Below are positions 51,008 to 59,406 of a stretch of DNA of 64,000 nt, piece after piece. How positions within the stretch are numbered: the first letter of the stretch is position 1; each line of letters opens with the position of its first letter. The translations under genes were made by a program, and so were the position numbers. The notes under the pieces are model-generated. The model did no database searches. It saw only the letters and a list, made by a program, of their open reading frames with translations, and was not told the DNA's origin. The DNA lies in NCBI GenBank assembly GCA_052379845.1, contig JBQTCF010000022.1. One strand, 5' to 3'. The stretch is from Roseinatronobacter sp052379845 (GTDB lineage: Bacteria > Pseudomonadota > Alphaproteobacteria > Rhodobacterales > Rhodobacteraceae).

Positions 51008-51763
51008 ATGAGTCTTGAACTCTTTAACCTGACTGGCAAACGCGCTCTGATCACCGGATCCTCTCAAGGCATTGGCTTTGCCTTGGCGAGTGGATTGGCG
51101 GCGGCCGGTGCGAATGTTGTGCTGAATGGGCGCGATGAAAGCAAGTTGTCCGCAGCCGCAGCGAAATTGCACAATGCTCAAACGCTGGCCTTTGACGTAA
51201 CCGATCACGACGCCGCGCGCACGGCCATCGACGGATTTGAAGCGCAGCAAGGGGCCATCGACATTCTGGTCAATAATGCGGGCATGCAGCATCGCGCGCC
51301 CTTGCAGGACTTCCCCGCCGCAATGTTCGAGAAATTGTTGCAGACAAACATCGCCAGTGTGTTCCATGTCGGACAAGCCGTCGCGCGCCACATGATCGCG
51401 CGCGGCGCAGGGCGCATCATCAACATTGCCAGCGTTCAATCCCTGCTGGCCCGCCCCGGAATCGCGCCCTACACGGCCACCAAGGGCGCAGTGACCAACC
51501 TGACCAAAGGCATGGCGACCGATTGGGCACCACATGGGTTGAATTGCAACGCCATTGCGCCGGGTTATTTCGACACCCCCTTGAATGCTGCCCTTGTTGC
51601 AGACCCGGAGTTTTCTGCTTGGCTGGAAAAGCGCACCCCCGCAGGGCGCTGGGGCAATGTTGAGGAACTGCAGGGCGCATGCATTTTTCTTGCCTCGGAT
51701 GCGGCAAGCTTCGTGAACGGCCATACGCTTTATGTGGATGGCGGTATAACATCGGCATTGTAG
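51008..51763 (+). CDS. idnO: short-chain dehydrogenase, gluconate 5-dehydrogenase (IdnO) type
   Basis: The 251-residue classical SDR has TGxxxGIG (ALITGSSQGIGFALASGL), NNAG (DILVNNAGMQHRAP), the catalytic Ser in IINIASVQSLLARP, and YTATKGAVTNLTKGMA with the Tyr-Lys pair. GYFDTPLNAALVADPEFSAWLEKRTPAGRWG matches 5-ketogluconate reductases. It would link 5-ketogluconate and gluconate. The start follows GGAGGAACAG; a longer frame begins at 50978. Confidence 0.86.
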   Translation: MSLELFNLTGKRALITGSSQGIGFALASGLAAAGANVVLNGRDESKLSAAAAKLHNAQTLAFDVTDHDAARTAIDGFEAQQGAIDILVNNAGMQHRAPLQDFPAAMFEKLLQTNIASVFHVGQAVARHMIARGAGRIINIASVQSLLARPGIAPYTATKGAVTNLTKGMATDWAPHGLNCNAIAPGYFDTPLNAALVADPEFSAWLEKRTPAGRWGNVEELQGACIFLASDAASFVNGHTLYVDGGITSAL

Positions 51764-51787
51764 CCGCAACACAATCAGGAGAGGTTG

Positions 51788-52681
51788 ATGTCTGAGAAAC
51801 TTGCACTGATCGGGGCAGGCGCGATGGGCGGAGCAATTGGCGCGCGTCTGGTGGAAACAGGCACATCCTTGGCCGTGTTCGATCTTGACCCGCAAAAGCT
51901 GGATGCACTGGTTCAGAAAGGCGCTGTGGCGGCGCAAAGTGCGGCCGAAGCCGCAAAGGGTGCTGCGGCGGTTATCCTGAGTTTGAACAGCCCCGGAATT
52001 GTAGAGGCAGCAGTGTTCGGATCGGGCGGTGTGGCCGAAGGCGCGGGTCCGGGCACACTTGTCATCGATATGTCCTCAATAGATCCGACGGCGACAAAAG
52101 CGCTTGCCGAGCGCGCGGCACAGCGTGGTCTTGCATGGGTTGACAGCCCGCTTTCCGGTGGCATTCCCAAAGTTGCCACTGGCGCGCTGACATTGATGCA
52201 GGGCGGGGCAGAAGCGGATGTCGCCAAGGCGCAACGCCTGCTTGCTAATATTGCAGCAAACCAGACCCATATGGGGCCTGCAGGGACAGGTCAGACCACC
52301 AAATTGATTAACCAGGTATTGTGCGGCCTGGGCTTTATTGCTGTGGCCGAAGCGACAGCCTTGGCCGAGGCCGCAGGCGTCGATGCTACCCGCATCCCAG
52401 ACGCGTTGCGCGGCGGGCGGGCGGATTCAGCAATATTGCAAGAGTATATGCCACGCTTTGTCGCACGCGATTACCAGCGCACCGGTCGTATTGATAACAT
52501 GGTCAAGGATCTGAATGGTGCGCAGGATCTTGCAAGGCTGGGCAATACATCCATGCCCCTTACGGCCCTATGTGCTGAAATTCACCGTATGCTGACAGCT
52601 GCGGGACTGGGTGGGGAAGATCAGGCTGCGGTGATGGAATACTTCTCTGGTGCGGGGCGATATCTACCAGACATGTCATAA
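51788..52681 (+). CDS. beta-hydroxyacid dehydrogenase (2-hydroxy-3-oxopropionate reductase / HIBADH type)
   Basis: The 297-residue protein has the NAD-binding start LALIGAGAMGGAIGARLVETG, the substrate motif VDSPLSGGIPKVATGALTLMQGG, the catalytic lysine in TGQTTKLINQVLCG, and the C-terminal VKDLNGAQDLAR. The family includes tartronate-semialdehyde reductase (GarR/GlxR) and hydroxyisobutyrate dehydrogenase. Its place in a sugar-acid operon favours a small hydroxy-acid product. AGGAG lies ahead of the ATG. Confidence 0.88.
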   Translation: MSEKLALIGAGAMGGAIGARLVETGTSLAVFDLDPQKLDALVQKGAVAAQSAAEAAKGAAAVILSLNSPGIVEAAVFGSGGVAEGAGPGTLVIDMSSIDPTATKALAERAAQRGLAWVDSPLSGGIPKVATGALTLMQGGAEADVAKAQRLLANIAANQTHMGPAGTGQTTKLINQVLCGLGFIAVAEATALAEAAGVDATRIPDALRGGRADSAILQEYMPRFVARDYQRTGRIDNMVKDLNGAQDLARLGNTSMPLTALCAEIHRMLTAAGLGGEDQAAVMEYFSGAGRYLPDMS

Positions 52682-52737
52682 ACCGGCGCAGGCGCAACAG
52701 ACTGGATTCTGCACGGCTCTCAGGGTATTGCATAGCC

Positions 52738-53754
52738 ATGAACACCGCACGCAAGCCTCCGACAATGACCGATGTAGCCCGGCTTGCGGGCGTGTCGCCC
52801 ATGACAGTCAGTCGGGCATTGAAATCGGACCGTCTGGTTAACCATCAGACACGCGCACGCATATTGTCTGCGGCCGAGGAATTGGGCTATCTGCTCGACA
52901 GTACTGCCTCAAGCTTGCGATCGCAGAAAACCGACTTTGTCGCGGTCACCATTCCATCGATCAACAATGCCAATTTTGCCGATACGGTCGGGGCTTTGAA
53001 CGAGGGGCTGAAGGCGCGTGGGTTGCAAATTCTGCTTGGATACACGAATTACGACATTCAAGAAGAAGAACGCTTGATCGAACAATTGCTGCGCCGCAAG
53101 CCACAAGCAATAGTTGTCACTGGTGGGAAACACACACCTCGCACACGGCGAATGCTGGAGAACGCCCTTGTTCCGGTAATCGAAACATGGGATCTGCCCG
53201 ATGCGCCAATTAACCATGTTATCGGGTTTTCCAACGCTCAGGCAGTGCAGGTCATGGTCGATCATTTTGTGGCCAAGGGGCTGACACGGATAGCGTTTAT
53301 CGGCGGCGATGCGGATCGTGATACGCGCGGGCTTGACCGGCGTCGCGGATTTGTTGCGGCGATGCAGCGGCATGGACTGAATGCAAACCGACTTGTTGCG
53401 GCTGGACCCCCACCAATTTCAATGCGGGAAGGGGCGGATGCAATGAGTCACCTGCTTGACACCGATCCGGACACAGAAGCTGTCATTTGCGTGTCTGACT
53501 TGTCCGCTTTCGGCGCACTCAGCGCATGTCAGCGACGTGGCGTGCGTGTGCCTGAACAGATTTCGATCGCGGGTTTCGGCAATTATGAGCTTGGCTCGAT
53601 TTGTGTCCCATCAATCACCACCATCGACCCTTCGCCGCGCAAAATTGGTCAACAGGCCGCAGAATTGCTTTGCGAAATTCTGGATCAAGGCGCATTGATT
53701 CCAGTGCGCCGCGAAATCCTGCCACAGCTTTTGATCAGAGAATCGACGCTGTAG
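52738..53754 (+). CDS. LacI-family transcriptional regulator (GntR/IdnR-like)
   Basis: The 338-residue protein has an N-terminal LacI helix-turn-helix and hinge (MTDVARLAGVSPMTVSRALKSDRLVNHQTRARILSAAEELGY) and a periplasmic-binding-like effector core (FIGGDADRDTRGLDRRRGFVAAM, SIAGFGNYELGSICVPSITTID). GntR/IdnR-type features such as the GFGNYEL ligand-side sequence fit a gluconate- or idonate-like effector. It probably recognises the three ATGATAACGATAACAT-type sites in the region and represses transport and catabolism. Confidence 0.92.
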   Translation: MNTARKPPTMTDVARLAGVSPMTVSRALKSDRLVNHQTRARILSAAEELGYLLDSTASSLRSQKTDFVAVTIPSINNANFADTVGALNEGLKARGLQILLGYTNYDIQEEERLIEQLLRRKPQAIVVTGGKHTPRTRRMLENALVPVIETWDLPDAPINHVIGFSNAQAVQVMVDHFVAKGLTRIAFIGGDADRDTRGLDRRRGFVAAMQRHGLNANRLVAAGPPPISMREGADAMSHLLDTDPDTEAVICVSDLSAFGALSACQRRGVRVPEQISIAGFGNYELGSICVPSITTIDPSPRKIGQQAAELLCEILDQGALIPVRREILPQLLIRESTL

Positions 53755-53773
53755 GCCTGGACAAATGCCAAGA

Positions 53774-54091
53774 TCAAAGCCGCTCATAAATGATATGATA
53801 ATGGCTGCCCGTATACATATGCTGCACTGACGCAAGTGCCTTCATAGCCATGATGCGCCGGTCAGAGGCAAGTGCTTCCGAAATTGACTCGCGCGTGGGG
53901 TAGTCTATTTCCTGCACCAGAAACACATCTGCGCCGGGCGCTTCAATACTCCAAGGACGATAGACCCGAACATTTTGTGCGTGCAGCATTTGTTGCCATG
54001 CAGGTATCAGACGCGCGCGCACCGCGTCAAAAAAAGCTTCCTCCATGCCTGTATGTATGCGACCGCAAAAAATTGCACTGCGTGTGAACAC
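53774..54091 (-). CDS. small dimeric alpha/beta-barrel protein (NIPSNAP/EthD-like)
   Basis: The 105-residue protein (VFTRSAIFCGRIHTGMEEAFFDAVRARL...) has a ferredoxin-like alpha-beta fold. It is a paralogue of the protein at 54209: shared positions include R-x-A-x-F-x-G, EAF, VR-x-x-R, and RESISEALASDRR versus REAIAEALASDTR. It starts with GTG. The gene is divergent from its paralogue, with operator site 3 between them. Such small barrel proteins can act as monooxygenases or sugar mutarotase/isomerase-like enzymes; no catalytic residue can be assigned. Confidence 0.68.
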   Translation of the reverse strand: MFTRSAIFCGRIHTGMEEAFFDAVRARLIPAWQQMLHAQNVRVYRPWSIEAPGADVFLVQEIDYPTRESISEALASDRRIMAMKALASVQHMYTGSHYHIIYERL

Positions 54092-54119
54092 AAAACCCCC
54101 GAAGCTTGAACTTGATCAT

Positions 54120-54135
54120 ATGATATCGTTATCAT
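54120..54135. promoter_or_regulatory. LacI/GntR-type operator, site 3
   Basis: ATGATATCGTTATCAT has perfect inverted six-base arms (ATGATA/TATCAT) and matches sites 1 and 2 in the outer arms. It lies 28 bases from the minus-strand start and 73 bases from the plus-strand start of the paired small barrel genes. Confidence 0.7.
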
Positions 54136-54208
54136 ATAGGTTATCAATGCTAAAATTCCGACGATAAGCGCTTGGCAAGAAGTTGACCCAATCAAGAAGG
54201 ACTCGCCC

Positions 54209-54568
54209 GTGTATATTCGCTGTGCCTTTTTTCAGGGTCATGTCAAACCCGGACAGCAAGAAGCCTTTGATGCCCATATCAGGGACGAGTTGCATGCATT
54301 GTGGACACGCTTTCCTCATGTCGAGGAAGTGCGTCTGCTGCGCGAAGTGGAGAGTGACCGGCCAGATGTGCATTTTGAACTGATCATCGCTTTGAAATTC
54401 CCGTCGCGCGAGGCGATTGCCGAAGCATTGGCGTCAGACACAAGACATGCCAGCAAGGCCGCTTCAATGCCGCTGTTTGAGATGTTTGACGGTGATGTAT
54501 TCCACACAGTGTTTTCAGGTGATCAGCTTCCTATTCCCGCGGGGGAACTGATAATGCGCCCGACCTGA
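54209..54568 (+). CDS. small dimeric alpha/beta-barrel protein, paralogue of 53774-54091
   Basis: The 119-residue protein starts at a GTG preceded by AAGGAC. It repeats the pattern of its divergent neighbour (VYIRCAFFQGHVKPGQQEAFDAHIRDEL..., REAIAEALASDTRHASKAAS) and has a tail of about 15 extra residues. The fold is probably a Dabb/EthD-type dimeric barrel. Together with the paralogue and shared operator it belongs to the sugar-acid regulon. The reaction is unknown. Confidence 0.68.
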   Translation: MYIRCAFFQGHVKPGQQEAFDAHIRDELHALWTRFPHVEEVRLLREVESDRPDVHFELIIALKFPSREAIAEALASDTRHASKAASMPLFEMFDGDVFHTVFSGDQLPIPAGELIMRPT

Positions 54569-54583
54569 ACAGGAAAATATACC

Positions 54584-54714
54584 ATGACGACGGCGAAAGT
54601 TGTGCTTTTCCCTGGGACCAGTCAAGGAATTGGTCGGGCTGCCGCGAGTGCATTCTTATAGGCTGGTCGCAAAGTCATTCCTGTCGTCCACACGCGGCCC
54701 GAAGTAGGCGTTTG
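54584..54714 (+). pseudogene. truncated short-chain dehydrogenase with internal amber stop
   Basis: After a ribosome site (AGGAAA) an ATG opens MTTAKVVLFPGTSQGIGRAAASAFL, the TGxxxGIG start of an SDR. A TAG follows where relatives have Glu (LEAG); the same frame continues AGRKVIPVVHTRPE before a TGA. A single G-to-T change explains the TAG. No remainder of the gene follows, so it is a 5' fragment. It is the last gene position of the sugar-acid cluster. Confidence 0.72.
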
Positions 54715-54847
54715 AGCCTGCAGGTAAAAAGCGGGCCAGGCCGGGCTGTCGATGGCGATATGTATATTCAGGGTAATCGTCGCCGGATTCGTCTACCGAA
54801 CGGCTGGTCGTGGTGAGGTCTGCGATCTGGGTTGCCGGATCCTGGCG

Positions 54848-55393
54848 TTACGCAGCAGTTTTCCACTTCAACGGGGTAAGGTAAAGGACGCTGTCGCCGA
54901 CACTGACCATCACTTCGCCGTCCTGAATGTTGACATTGAGTTTCATCCCCCGGCTTGCCAGCTGAGCGAGCGCGCCAGTGTCGCTGGCGGAAAAATTGAT
55001 GACTTGAAGGTTGTCAAAACGGGTTGCGGTATTCTTGATCTTGTCCCACCAAATCTCGGCCGTCCTGCCGCCATAAGGATAGACAATCACCTTTACCGCT
55101 TTGCTGCAGGATTGACGCATCACCTTCTCGCTCGGAAGGCCCAGAGCCACCCACACATCAAGTTCGCCGCTCAGGCTTTTTTGCCAGATGTCCGGCTCAT
55201 CATCTGTTGAAAGACCCTTGGTCATTTCCAAGTTTTCATGCGCATTCAGCGCAAAAGCAACAAGGCGCACCATCAGGCGTTCATCTGTTTCCGAGGGATG
55301 TTTGGCAACGGTCAGTTTATGCGTCTCATAGTAGTGACGATCCATGTCGGAGACGGAAAGTTCAACTTTATAAATGGTAGCATTTTGCGCCAT
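54848..55393 (-). CDS. yaeQ: YaeQ-family protein
   Basis: The 181-residue protein matches YaeQ: NATIYKVELSVSDMDRHYYETHKLTVAKHPSETDERLMVRLVAFALNA, GLSTDDEPDIWQKSLSGELDVWVALGLPSEK and VIVYPYGG. The length equals that of E. coli YaeQ when the ATG at 55393 is used; the longer open frame adds an unrelated leader. YaeQ has a PD-(D/E)XK nuclease-like fold, with E and D in ETDERLM and DEPDIW. Its function is not settled. It stands alone, convergent with the SDR fragment. Confidence 0.93.
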   Translation of the reverse strand: MAQNATIYKVELSVSDMDRHYYETHKLTVAKHPSETDERLMVRLVAFALNAHENLEMTKGLSTDDEPDIWQKSLSGELDVWVALGLPSEKVMRQSCSKAVKVIVYPYGGRTAEIWWDKIKNTATRFDNLQVINFSASDTGALAQLASRGMKLNVNIQDGEVMVSVGDSVLYLTPLKWKTAA

Positions 55394-55851
55394 GACTGGT
55401 CCCAGTTTTTCGGACATTGCGCTACCTACTGCGTCTGGCGACGTTGTGAAAGCAGATAACGGTTTCACGACGGTGAAAGGGCGAACAGGGAAGAATGACT
55501 GACCGCTTCCGCTGCATGGCGCGGCTGCCCTGTTGCGAGGCTGCTTGACGCCCGGTGCGCTGGTGGGCTTGGCGTTGACGAGCCTGGTCCAGAGCTGCCT
55601 TTCGATCCGCGTCTGGTGCCGTGGCGCAGAGGGAAAAGGCGAAGAGATATCATCGCAAAATCATCATGAGAGGGCCCGATGAGTGGCGCCCCACCAAGCA
55701 GGCACATGGATCGGTCCGCTCATCAGGCGCTGAGATGGGCTGCCAGGAATGCTTTCAGACAGGCAATACCACGAACGGGGTATTCCTAAACAGCGCCCTC
55801 TTGGGCACTTACAAAAGGATCAGGCAATCAGGCTGCCACTAGGATTACACT
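55394..55851. other. intergenic region between yaeQ and the FabI-like gene
   Basis: These 458 bases lie between divergent starts. Open frames on both strands are short and have no recognisable features. No repeat or terminator was seen. Confidence 0.35.
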
Positions 55852-56658
55852 GTGAAAATGCACCGTCTTTGTTTGTCGCCCGGTGTGTTCGCCACCATTG
55901 ATGCATCGTGTCCAAAGGTGACGAACCATAACGATGGGGCACATGTGGGTTTATTGTCCGGCGCGCGTGGCGTAATCTTCGTGGACCGCGAGGCTGCGGG
56001 CACCCTTCAGGGCATTCTGACCCCGCTGGTTTCACAAGGTGCCGCGTATGTGTTTGTTGAAAGACGGACACCGGCACCTAAGCTGGACGATATACTGTCG
56101 TGCCTGTGCGATGAATGGGGCCAGATCGATTTCCTGGTCCACTGCGCCATGCCCCTACATACCCGACCAAAGGATGATCCATACTTCAAGACGGACCTCG
56201 CTGTATTTCAGAGCGCAATAGCGTGTTACGTTCACGGCTTTGTCGCCATTGCCCGGCGCGCGGCCTGTGTAATGGCGCCCGGTGGCAGTCTGCTTAGCCT
56301 GAATGGACCAATCATTGGAATGACCTGCCCGGGCAATGGCTTGTTCGAGGTGATCCTCGCCGCACAGGCTGCATCGGTCCGCTGTCTGGCCGAGGATCTT
56401 GGCCCCAAGGGGATTCGGGTCAATGCCATCACCGCAGGTCGGATCTGTCCTGGGCCGTTGAAAACTATCGCTTCGCGGCACTCGCTGCCATTCTCCGGGA
56501 GGCACCGGGCACCGCTGCGCCGCGACGTCACACCCGAAGAAATTGGCAAGTCGGCCGCATATCTGCTGTCCGGACTTTCATCGGGCACTACGGGCGAAAC
56601 GCTGCATGTCGACGCCGGTCATCACGTCATCGGCCTGCGGGGCGTGGAACCCCCGTAA
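55852..56658 (+). CDS. FabI-like enoyl-ACP reductase homologue lacking catalytic residues
   Basis: The C-terminal two-thirds is clearly FabI-like: GGSLLSL, ASVRCLAEDLGPKGIRVNAITAG, APLRRDVTPEEIGKSAAYLLSGLSSGTTGETLHVDAGHHVIGL. By alignment to E. coli FabI, Tyr146, Tyr156 and Lys163 correspond to Gly152, Asn162 and Leu169, so the whole catalytic set is gone. The N-terminal glycine-rich NAD loop (GIANxxSIA) is replaced by FVDREAAGTLQ. The frame is intact for 268 residues with no stops, which suggests a kept non-enzymatic role rather than decay. It starts with GTG after AGGATTACACT. The patatin gene follows after 100 bases. Confidence 0.82.
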   Translation: MKMHRLCLSPGVFATIDASCPKVTNHNDGAHVGLLSGARGVIFVDREAAGTLQGILTPLVSQGAAYVFVERRTPAPKLDDILSCLCDEWGQIDFLVHCAMPLHTRPKDDPYFKTDLAVFQSAIACYVHGFVAIARRAACVMAPGGSLLSLNGPIIGMTCPGNGLFEVILAAQAASVRCLAEDLGPKGIRVNAITAGRICPGPLKTIASRHSLPFSGRHRAPLRRDVTPEEIGKSAAYLLSGLSSGTTGETLHVDAGHHVIGLRGVEPP

Positions 56659-56758
56659 CTTGTGAAGATGACCACGCCCGGTGCGCTGCAACTGGGACTC
56701 CAGATGCTGAATGCGGCCCATTTCAATTTTCGCCCAGCCAACGAACAGGACAAACCCC

Positions 56759-58594
56759 ATGAACATTGCAAACTCTATCCTGCCTCAGATGTCGGGGCTG
56801 GTCGAGGGAATGAGTCCCGAACAGGGCCTGCGCATACTTGGTCTGATGACCTGCCATCGGGTGAGTCGGGGGGAAACACTGACAAGGGCGGGCGAGGCAA
56901 CCGACCGGTTGGACGTGATCCTGCATGGGCGGTTCGCCTCCGTCCTTGTCGAGGCCGGCGGCGCGTCCGGGGCTTTGCGAATGATTGATGCCGAGGGGCT
57001 AATCGGTGTTACCGCCTTTCTGTCAGGTCGTCCTGCCCGCCATACCGTCACAGCCCTGCGCGACAGCGCCGTGCTGCGGCTGGAACGCTCTGCACTGGAC
57101 CAACTTGCCGAAGAGTGCCCAAAGACGTTTGCGGCGCTGCTTCAGCGGCTCATGCGCGAAGCGCATGATGCCGTCAAACCGGCGCGCGCAACCCCGGCAG
57201 CGGGTAACCGGCGGATCATTACCTTCGTTCAGGCCGCCGGCGAGGCGGTGCCGCCCGGATTCTGGTCTGCCATGCGCCAGTCGCTGGAACAAGCCGGGGC
57301 ACGGGTGCTGGACGCCGCCGACCTGCGCCGACAATTCGGCGCCAGGCCCCTTGACGCGGTGCAGGTGGCGGAAACGCTGAACCGGCAGGCCAACGCATCC
57401 GGGCCGCTGGTCTGTCTGACCGACCCTGATCTGACCCTTTGGACCGAGCAGGCCATTCGACAGGCCGATGAGGTTGTGCTTGTCACCCGCGGCCCCGCCC
57501 CCTTGTCCGGGCACTCCGATGTCGAGCGCTGCGTGAGCGACCTGCACATTGCGGCGCAGCGGCGCCTGGTCCGCGTTCATGACCGCCGTGTGTGTGCAAC
57601 CACGGGCACCGCCGCTTGGTTGGCGCGGATCGACTGTTTCATGAACCACCATGTTTCACTGCAGGATCAAGCCGACATGCAAAGCCTTTCCAGGTTTTTG
57701 ACAAATCGCGCCATCGGCTTTGTCGCAAGCGGCGGCGGGGCGCTTGGGGCGGCGCATGTCGGCGTCTTTCGCGCCTTTGCCGAGGCCGATGTGACGTTCG
57801 ACATTTTTGGCGGCACCAGTGTCGGCGCCGCTATGCTGGCCGGGTTCTGCCGCCTGGAGGACGCTGAACGTCTGGACCTGGGCGCACACCGGATTTTCGT
57901 GCAAGGCAAAAGCTTCAAGCGCTTCAACGTGCCGAAATACGGTTTGCTGGATCACCAGAATTTCGACCGCGCCCTGCAACGCGAATATGGCGAAGATACA
58001 CTGATCGAGGATTGCTGGCGTCCTTTTTTTGCCGTGGCCAGCAATCTGTCGACCAAGTCCCCCGAAATCATCCGCCGTGGCGTGATGTGGAAGGCAGTGC
58101 GCGCCTCCAGTGCCATTCCCGGTATGCTGCCCCCGTTCTACACCAGCGACGGGATGATGCTGGTCGATGGGGGAATCATGCAGAATGTCCCGATTGACGC
58201 GATGCGCGGGCTGAAAAACGGGCCGAATGTTCTTGTGCATTTCAACACCGCTGCGGCGCGTCGGTTCCCGGTCGACTACGATGCGCTTCCCGGTCGCGGG
58301 CGGCTGCTGGCCGGTCTGCTGAACCCTTGGGCACAGCTGCCTCGTGCCCCCTCGGCCACGGCCGTGTTGTGGCGCAGCCTGCTTGTGCATCAGAAGGCGG
58401 ATCTTGAGCTTGCGACAGAGGACCTGGAACTTTGTCCGCCGCGGACACCCGGCGCGGGGGTGTTCGATTTCTCGAAGCATCGCCAAGTCTATCTGGCCAG
58501 CTATGCCTGGGCCAAGGCCGAGATTGCGGCACGGAACGAGGCCGGGGACACCCCGCTTTCGGCCATCCTTGCGGCAACGCATATCGGGCTATAA
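56759..58594 (+). CDS. patatin-like phospholipase with N-terminal cyclic-nucleotide-binding domain
   Basis: The protein of about 611 residues has an N-terminal CRP-like cNMP domain (residues about 15-130: GETLTRAGEATDRLDVILHGRFASV..LIGVTAFLSGRPARHTVTALRDSAVLRL), a middle region, and a patatin domain with the oxyanion loop GGGALGAAHVG (about 324), nucleophile GTSVGA (Ser about 353) and catalytic Asp in LVDGGIMQNVP (about 470). The layout matches NTE/RssA-type lysophospholipases, but the cNMP domain has no obvious R-x-A phosphate cassette, so a ligand is doubtful. No membrane segment is visible. An in-frame ATG at 56711 is possible. Confidence 0.9.
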   Translation: MNIANSILPQMSGLVEGMSPEQGLRILGLMTCHRVSRGETLTRAGEATDRLDVILHGRFASVLVEAGGASGALRMIDAEGLIGVTAFLSGRPARHTVTALRDSAVLRLERSALDQLAEECPKTFAALLQRLMREAHDAVKPARATPAAGNRRIITFVQAAGEAVPPGFWSAMRQSLEQAGARVLDAADLRRQFGARPLDAVQVAETLNRQANASGPLVCLTDPDLTLWTEQAIRQADEVVLVTRGPAPLSGHSDVERCVSDLHIAAQRRLVRVHDRRVCATTGTAAWLARIDCFMNHHVSLQDQADMQSLSRFLTNRAIGFVASGGGALGAAHVGVFRAFAEADVTFDIFGGTSVGAAMLAGFCRLEDAERLDLGAHRIFVQGKSFKRFNVPKYGLLDHQNFDRALQREYGEDTLIEDCWRPFFAVASNLSTKSPEIIRRGVMWKAVRASSAIPGMLPPFYTSDGMMLVDGGIMQNVPIDAMRGLKNGPNVLVHFNTAAARRFPVDYDALPGRGRLLAGLLNPWAQLPRAPSATAVLWRSLLVHQKADLELATEDLELCPPRTPGAGVFDFSKHRQVYLASYAWAKAEIAARNEAGDTPLSAILAATHIGL

Positions 58595-58722
58595 TGTGCA
58601 GCCTTGGGCGTGAAAAGACTTAAGGGCGATCCGGACTGCGTGCTGCGGGTATCGGTGGGCTTTGCGGTCTGACGCGTGCCGGCAGGATCTGGCGTGCAGA
58701 CCGCTTCAAGGAAAGCCAAGGT

Positions 58723-59406
58723 ATGGAGCAAGAGCAAGTAACAATGGCAGCGCAGCAGGTCAGGATCGTCGTGACAGAAGATGACGACCCGGTACGTCGG
58801 CGCTTCGTATCATTGTTGTCCGATTGGGACGGCTGCACCCTGGTGGCGAATTGCGCGACACTGGCAGCGACAGAGCAGGTAATCCGCACGCATCAGTTTG
58901 ACCTGCTGATCACTGATTGCAATTTGCCAGACGGCTCCGGCATAGACGCTATCGCCCTGCTTCGTCGCCTGCAGCCACAGGCCGAGGCGATGGTCATCTC
59001 GGTTCTGGCCGATGAGTTGACAGTGCTGGATGCCGTCAAGGCCGGCGCAACCGGATACCTGCTCAAGGATGCTGGATCGATTGACCTGATCGAGGCCATC
59101 AGGGAACTTCTTGTCGGGCATTCGCCGATCTCGCCCCGGATCGCCCGGCTATTGATGCGCAAGCTTGGCGGGCCATCCCAACAACAGCACACCCCACAGA
59201 TGGATGGCAGTCTGTTGACTGCGCGGGAAATGGATATCCTGTGGGGCATCGCAAAGGGTTTCACCAATGCCGAGATCGCCGAAAGGCTGGGTATCTCGCG
59301 CCAGACCGTGCCGGTGCATATCCGCAACATCTATCGCAAGCTGGAGACGACGACGCGCACTGAAACTGTGTTCGAGGCCAGTCGTTTGGGACTGATCCAG
59401 CTGTGA
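58723..59406 (+). CDS. NarL/FixJ-type response regulator
   Basis: The 227-residue protein has a receiver domain (acidic VTEDDDP, phospho-acceptor LLITDCNLPDGSG, Lys in GATGYLLKDA) and a LuxR-type helix-turn-helix (LTAREMDILWGIAKGFTNAEIAERLGISRQTVPVHIRNIYRKL). It overlaps the kinase gene by four bases (GTGA), so the pair is coupled. Likely targets are the neighbouring lipase/FabI-like or ftsH-phaC genes. Confidence 0.92.
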   Translation: MEQEQVTMAAQQVRIVVTEDDDPVRRRFVSLLSDWDGCTLVANCATLAATEQVIRTHQFDLLITDCNLPDGSGIDAIALLRRLQPQAEAMVISVLADELTVLDAVKAGATGYLLKDAGSIDLIEAIRELLVGHSPISPRIARLLMRKLGGPSQQQHTPQMDGSLLTAREMDILWGIAKGFTNAEIAERLGISRQTVPVHIRNIYRKLETTTRTETVFEASRLGLIQL

